Origin: Thiodubiliella sp900128405
GTDB lineage: Bacteria > Pseudomonadota > Gammaproteobacteria > PS1 > Pseudothioglobaceae
DNA: 64,000 bases
Assembly (NCBI GenBank): GCA_963682085.1
Contig: OY821614.1
Span: 372,001 to 436,000, forward strand
Reading direction: 5' to 3'
Part shown: in pieces, positions 61,003 to 64,000 of the stretch
Layout of the letters: each line of letters begins with the position of its first letter
Numbering within the stretch: position 1 is the first letter of the stretch
Notes under the pieces: generated by a model
Database searches by the model: none
What the model saw: the letters and a program-made list of their open reading frames with translations, nothing else
Told to the model about the DNA's origin: nothing
Position numbers and translations under genes: made by a program

Positions 61003-61666
61003 ATGAACTTAACCAAGAAAATATCAAATAATCAATATCCACACAAATTATTGACTAGTTCTAGATTGGTTCAGGCAAGTTATCGTTCGACATATAAAAA
61101 TTTTATCAACATAATTATAAAAAAGAATGATTGTGTTTTAGATATAGGTTTTGGTTATGGATTTTTAAAGCCCATGATTGAAAAAAAAGGAGCATCATAC
61201 ACAGGAATAGAAGGCAATAAAATTGCCTTTAACTGCACACAAAGAATGTATGGAAAATCGGGGTTTTTATTAGGTTTTTTCCCTGAAGATTTAACAACTA
61301 AAAAAATACAATATCATAATATCACTAACAACGCTTGATCAGGTGGAGGATAAAAGCCGTTTTATCAAGTCTTTGAGAAAATCTTCTAATATGGATTTTA
61401 ATATATATATATCAGTTAGAAATAGAAAATCACTTTTCGGTAGTTCTGGTGCTGAATGCGGTTTACTGGATCTATCTATTGAAGAATGGATTGATTTATT
61501 TGGCACCAATGGCTTTGAAGTTGTGAAGTATTCAAAACTCCCTAGACCATGGATAACTGGCGTATCTTTTAATGCGCTTAAGAATGTTGTTGTAACGAGC
61601 ATGGATAGGCTAATTTCAATTAATTTGGCGTATATGATTTTATTTGAATTAAAGGCCTCGTCATAA
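61003..61666 (+). pseudogene. SAM-dependent methyltransferase, frameshifted
   Basis: Two frames make up one class I methyltransferase of about 220 residues. The first (61003-61338) contains VLDIGFGYGFLKPMIEKKG (motif I) and YTGIEGN, and runs into a stop after QYHNITNNA. Shifting frame at about 61318 gives ISLTTLDQVEDKSRFIKSL, the expected motif IV and V region, continuing to 61666 with LDLSIEEWIDLFGTNGFEVV. A one-base change near CATAATATC restores the whole. Either the gene is inactivated or the assembly has an error there. It would have methylated a surface sugar. Confidence 0.8.
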
Positions 61667-61684
61667 TGAAGCACTCTAAGTAAA

Positions 61685-62929
61685 ATGTTGAGAAATGCTG
61701 GTATTACATTTTTATTGGGCAATATTTTTATTGTCTTACAAATTGTTGCATTATATTTAGTTTTAGATGAAGCATCGTTTGTGAAATACAGGTCTATTAT
61801 CAATACTGCTAATTTTCTAGCAGGTGTTTTTACCATGGGACTTGTTGACTCGGCGCATCTTGCCATTAATAAGAAGAATATACAAGAAAGTCAATATTTA
61901 GGGGCTGCATGTGTATTAATATTTTCTGTATATGCTTTTTCTTTGTCAATGTTCTACACTTTTTTGGATAGTAATACGGCTAACTATATTGGACTTGGAA
62001 TGATGCTTGGATTTGTTATATCAATTTATCTTGTGTTTATAGCCATGCAACGCATACGGGGAGATATTGATGGATATTTTAAAGAGATAAATTTAAATCA
62101 AAGAATCATTAGAACGTTTATTATTATCAGTGCCCTTATGATTGCTAATGATGTTTGGTTATGGTTTGTGCTTGTGTTTTTTGGTTATTTAACACATTTG
62201 CTTGTTGTTAAGGCGAAAAATAAGATAAAAATATCTTTTTCACTCAGCACTTTAAAGCCTGTAATTAAGCACAGTTTCTTATTTTTTATTGTGAGCTTGT
62301 TAATGATTTCTATTAGTAGAATTCCGTATTATTTTTCATTATATTTTTATAACACATCAGAGATTGTAACCATTGATATGGTTATGACAGCAATGTTACT
62401 ATTACTTATTCCATTTTTAAATCAGTATAAAATTTCAGAAATAAAGTCTAATTTTAATGTCAAGGGTTATATAAAAAATACTAAAACTCATTACCGAGAA
62501 AGACTCAAACAACAAAGATTTCTTATAACTGTAGTGGCAATATTATCCATTATCTCGGAGTTTGTTGTGCCAAATTTTCTTAATAACGGATTAATGGTAA
62601 CTGGTATCTTAATGATTGGAATGACAATTATTATATCTGGACATCATTATCTTGCAATGTTGCAATTAACATCTAACAAAAAACTATTGATAAAATCTTT
62701 TTTTGCCATGCTAATAACTTTACTTTTATTAATTGCAATTTTGAATAATTTTCAATTTGATTACAATGTAGAAATTTTATTTGTGATTTTAAGTATAGTA
62801 TATGCGCTAATTGGTAAAATAGTATGGTGCAGTATTGCACAGAACATATCAGATAAATTTATTGACATGAGGTTACTTATGGAGGGTATTATTCTCGCAT
62901 TATTCTTAATAGGATTTAGTTTTATATGA
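61685..62929 (+). CDS. Polysaccharide flippase-like membrane protein (Wzx-type)
   Basis: A 414-residue, highly hydrophobic protein with about 12 membrane helices and short basic loops, the profile of MOP-superfamily O-antigen flippases that move undecaprenyl-linked repeat units across the inner membrane. No residue-level signature identifies it firmly; the call depends on topology, length and location in an O-antigen cluster. Its stop overlaps the start of the following broken gene by 4 nt. Confidence 0.62.
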   Translation: MLRNAGITFLLGNIFIVLQIVALYLVLDEASFVKYRSIINTANFLAGVFTMGLVDSAHLAINKKNIQESQYLGAACVLIFSVYAFSLSMFYTFLDSNTANYIGLGMMLGFVISIYLVFIAMQRIRGDIDGYFKEINLNQRIIRTFIIISALMIANDVWLWFVLVFFGYLTHLLVVKAKNKIKISFSLSTLKPVIKHSFLFFIVSLLMISISRIPYYFSLYFYNTSEIVTIDMVMTAMLLLLIPFLNQYKISEIKSNFNVKGYIKNTKTHYRERLKQQRFLITVVAILSIISEFVVPNFLNNGLMVTGILMIGMTIIISGHHYLAMLQLTSNKKLLIKSFFAMLITLLLLIAILNNFQFDYNVEILFVILSIVYALIGKIVWCSIAQNISDKFIDMRLLMEGIILALFLIGFSFI

Positions 62930-63233
62930 AAAACACAAAGCAATCAGTAGCTGGTCGGGAGAAAGGCTTGTGTCTTTATATAGTTGGTAGAGTTACATTT
63001 TCTCATCATTTAGGTAGGTATATTTTTGCTTTTCAGTATGTTAATCAAAAAAAAGGTGTTAGAGGCGGCTTGTGGCGTAGGTTATGGGAGTTATTATTTA
63101 TCTCTGCAAGGTGTTCAATATAGTTTATAGTATTAATATAGATTGGGCGAATGTGGTATGCAAAAAACTCTCAAGAAATTTAGATTTTCAAGTTAATGAT
63201 ATTAACAATCTCAAGTGTAAAAAAACAAATTAA
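62926..63233 (+). pseudogene. SAM-dependent methyltransferase fragment with two frameshifts
   Basis: The frame from ATG 62926 reads GRVTFSHHLGRYIFAFQYVN, then breaks at a seven-A run (63049-63056). The next frame gives VLEAACGVGYGSYYLSLQGV, a clear SAM-binding motif I. A second shift near 63122 gives INIDWANVVCKKLSRNLDFQ and VNDINNLKC, then TAA at 63231. Together these form the N-terminal ~100 residues of a class I methyltransferase; the remainder is absent. It is coupled to the flippase by a 4-nt overlap, so it was once an operon gene. Confidence 0.78.
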
Positions 63234-63247
63234 TATGAGTATAAAAA

Positions 63248-63769
63248 ATGTTGTATAGGGGGAAGTGGTTTTTTAGGCATTTAGCCTACAAGATGTTATT
63301 TAAAAAATTATCCGGTATTGGATATTTTGGTAAGCCAATTTTTTGTAAAGGACTAAGGAATATTAGTATTAATAGAAAGTTTAGAATTTTTCCAGGTAGT
63401 AGAATTGAGTGTTTAAGATCTGGCAGAATTTCTATTGGAGAAAATGTTAGTATTGGTCATAATTTATTTATGCAAACCTCTTCAAGTGTCGATATAGGGA
63501 GTAATGTCAATATATCGGCCAATGTTTTTATTGGTAGTACCGATTATAGTATAAAGCCTTATGATGGAGAGTCGTATCTCAAACAAGAGGAAGTTGAAAG
63601 ACCAGTTGTTATAGGGGATGGGGTGTTCATAGGTTATGGAGTCACTATTCTTCCAGGTACTTGCTTGTCAAAAGGATGTGTTGTAGGTGCAAATAGTGTT
63701 GTTAAGGGGAGATTTGAAAGTGGCTCAATTATTGCAGGATCACCAGCAAGATTAATTAGGAAAAGATGA
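63248..63769 (+). CDS. Hexapeptide-repeat acyltransferase (WbbJ/LacA-like)
   Basis: A 173-residue left-handed beta-helix acyltransferase. Hexapeptide-type turns are visible from ISINRKFRI through ISIGENVSIGHN, VDIGSNVNISANVFIGS, and VVIGDGVFIGYGVTILPG to CVVGANSVVKGRFESGSIIAGSPARLI. Family members O-acetylate surface sugars using acetyl-CoA. The catalytic histidine common in LacA-type enzymes is not evident at the usual site. It overlaps the next gene by 4 nt (ATGA). Confidence 0.82.
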   Translation: MLYRGKWFFRHLAYKMLFKKLSGIGYFGKPIFCKGLRNISINRKFRIFPGSRIECLRSGRISIGENVSIGHNLFMQTSSSVDIGSNVNISANVFIGSTDYSIKPYDGESYLKQEEVERPVVIGDGVFIGYGVTILPGTCLSKGCVVGANSVVKGRFESGSIIAGSPARLIRKR

Positions 63770-64000
63770 ATAAATATTTATTTATAGGACATGATCTCGC
63801 ATATTTTGATTTTTTTCAACATTTAGAGATAGGTATATTGCATAAAAATTCAAATGTAACCATACGACATATATATACCCGACCAAGTGCATTTTTATTT
63901 GCACGCTTGAATGGGTATAATGCCGACACACCATTCTTTGGTCAATTTATCTTTAAAGCGAATAAGTCAGGTCAAGATAAGGTAGATTTAGGTTTTTATT
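63766..64000 (+). CDS. Unidentified O-antigen cluster protein (partial, runs off the window)
   Basis: An open frame from ATG 63766 to the window end reads MNKYLFIGHDLAYFDFFQHL, then EIGILHKNSNVTIRHIYTR and further to VDLGFY, with no stop. The overlap with the acyltransferase stop (ATGA) supports translation. About 78 residues are visible; the beginning resembles surface-polysaccharide (capsule-type) biosynthesis proteins in style, but I do not recognise the family. Confidence 0.6.
   Translation, partial: MNKYLFIGHDLAYFDFFQHLEIGILHKNSNVTIRHIYTRPSAFLFARLNGYNADTPFFGQFIFKANKSGQDKVDLGFY

Overview
The window is AT-rich bacterial DNA with a gammaproteobacterial gene set: DksA, RimI, biosynthetic threonine deaminase, NADP-type Icd, and WaaC/WaaF/HldDE/GmhAB for heptose-containing LPS. 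A CbbY-type phosphatase (a Calvin-cycle accessory) and a tandem pair of secreted Asn/Gly/Trp-rich proteins resembling sulfur-globule proteins suggest a sulfur-oxidising autotroph, perhaps of the SUP05/Thioglobus/mussel-symbiont type. That assignment is inference from gene content, because no marker gene is present.

Layout. 1-12.1 kb is housekeeping: the end of panB, a 1623-residue nuclease/RecQ/UvrD-type helicase lodged between panB and panC, then panC, nfuA, thiL, dksA (reverse strand), a CbbY-like phosphatase, ilvA, rimI and icd. 12.4-13.6 kb holds the two sulfur-globule-like genes, each with a sigma70-like promoter and a terminator. A tRNA-Asn at 13.75 kb marks the edge of an accessory region. 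14.5-23.3 kb is a minimal type I-F2 (I-Fv) CRISPR-Cas locus: Cas3, Cas7fv, Cas5fv, Cas6f and a 42-repeat/41-spacer array. It has no cas1. The Cas2 part of the Cas2-3 fusion survives only as a short out-of-frame stub behind a chimeric NYN-domain ORF, while the leader still carries a perfect IHF consensus. The distal end of the array abuts an IS3 remnant. The interference machinery therefore looks intact, and the adaptation machinery is missing here.

23.7-37 kb carries a secreted M4-type metalloprotease lipoprotein, an ADP-heptose operon (hldD-hldE-gmhA) followed by a sulfatase-fold membrane enzyme, and reverse-strand envelope genes (calcineurin-like phosphatase, WaaF-like transferase, membrane-anchored glycosidase-like protein, second sulfatase-fold enzyme). 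37.7-48.7 kb is one giant reverse-strand gene for a 3639-residue type I-secreted Ig-repeat adhesin with ten near-identical 330-bp repeats and a duplicated C-terminal module. 49.5-56.7 kb holds O-antigen ligase and LPS-core genes (GT9, GT2, sugar kinase, GT32-like, gmhB, waaC). 57.3-64 kb is an O-antigen cluster (rmlA, rmlC, DegT-type aminotransferase, rmlB, flippase, acetyltransferase) containing two frameshifted methyltransferase genes.

Genome decay and mobile DNA recur throughout. There is a dispersed family of palindromic MITE-like elements, one with a perfect 7-bp target duplication, plus IS3 and IS30 transposase fragments. All family assignments come from reading motifs by eye; no database search was possible.
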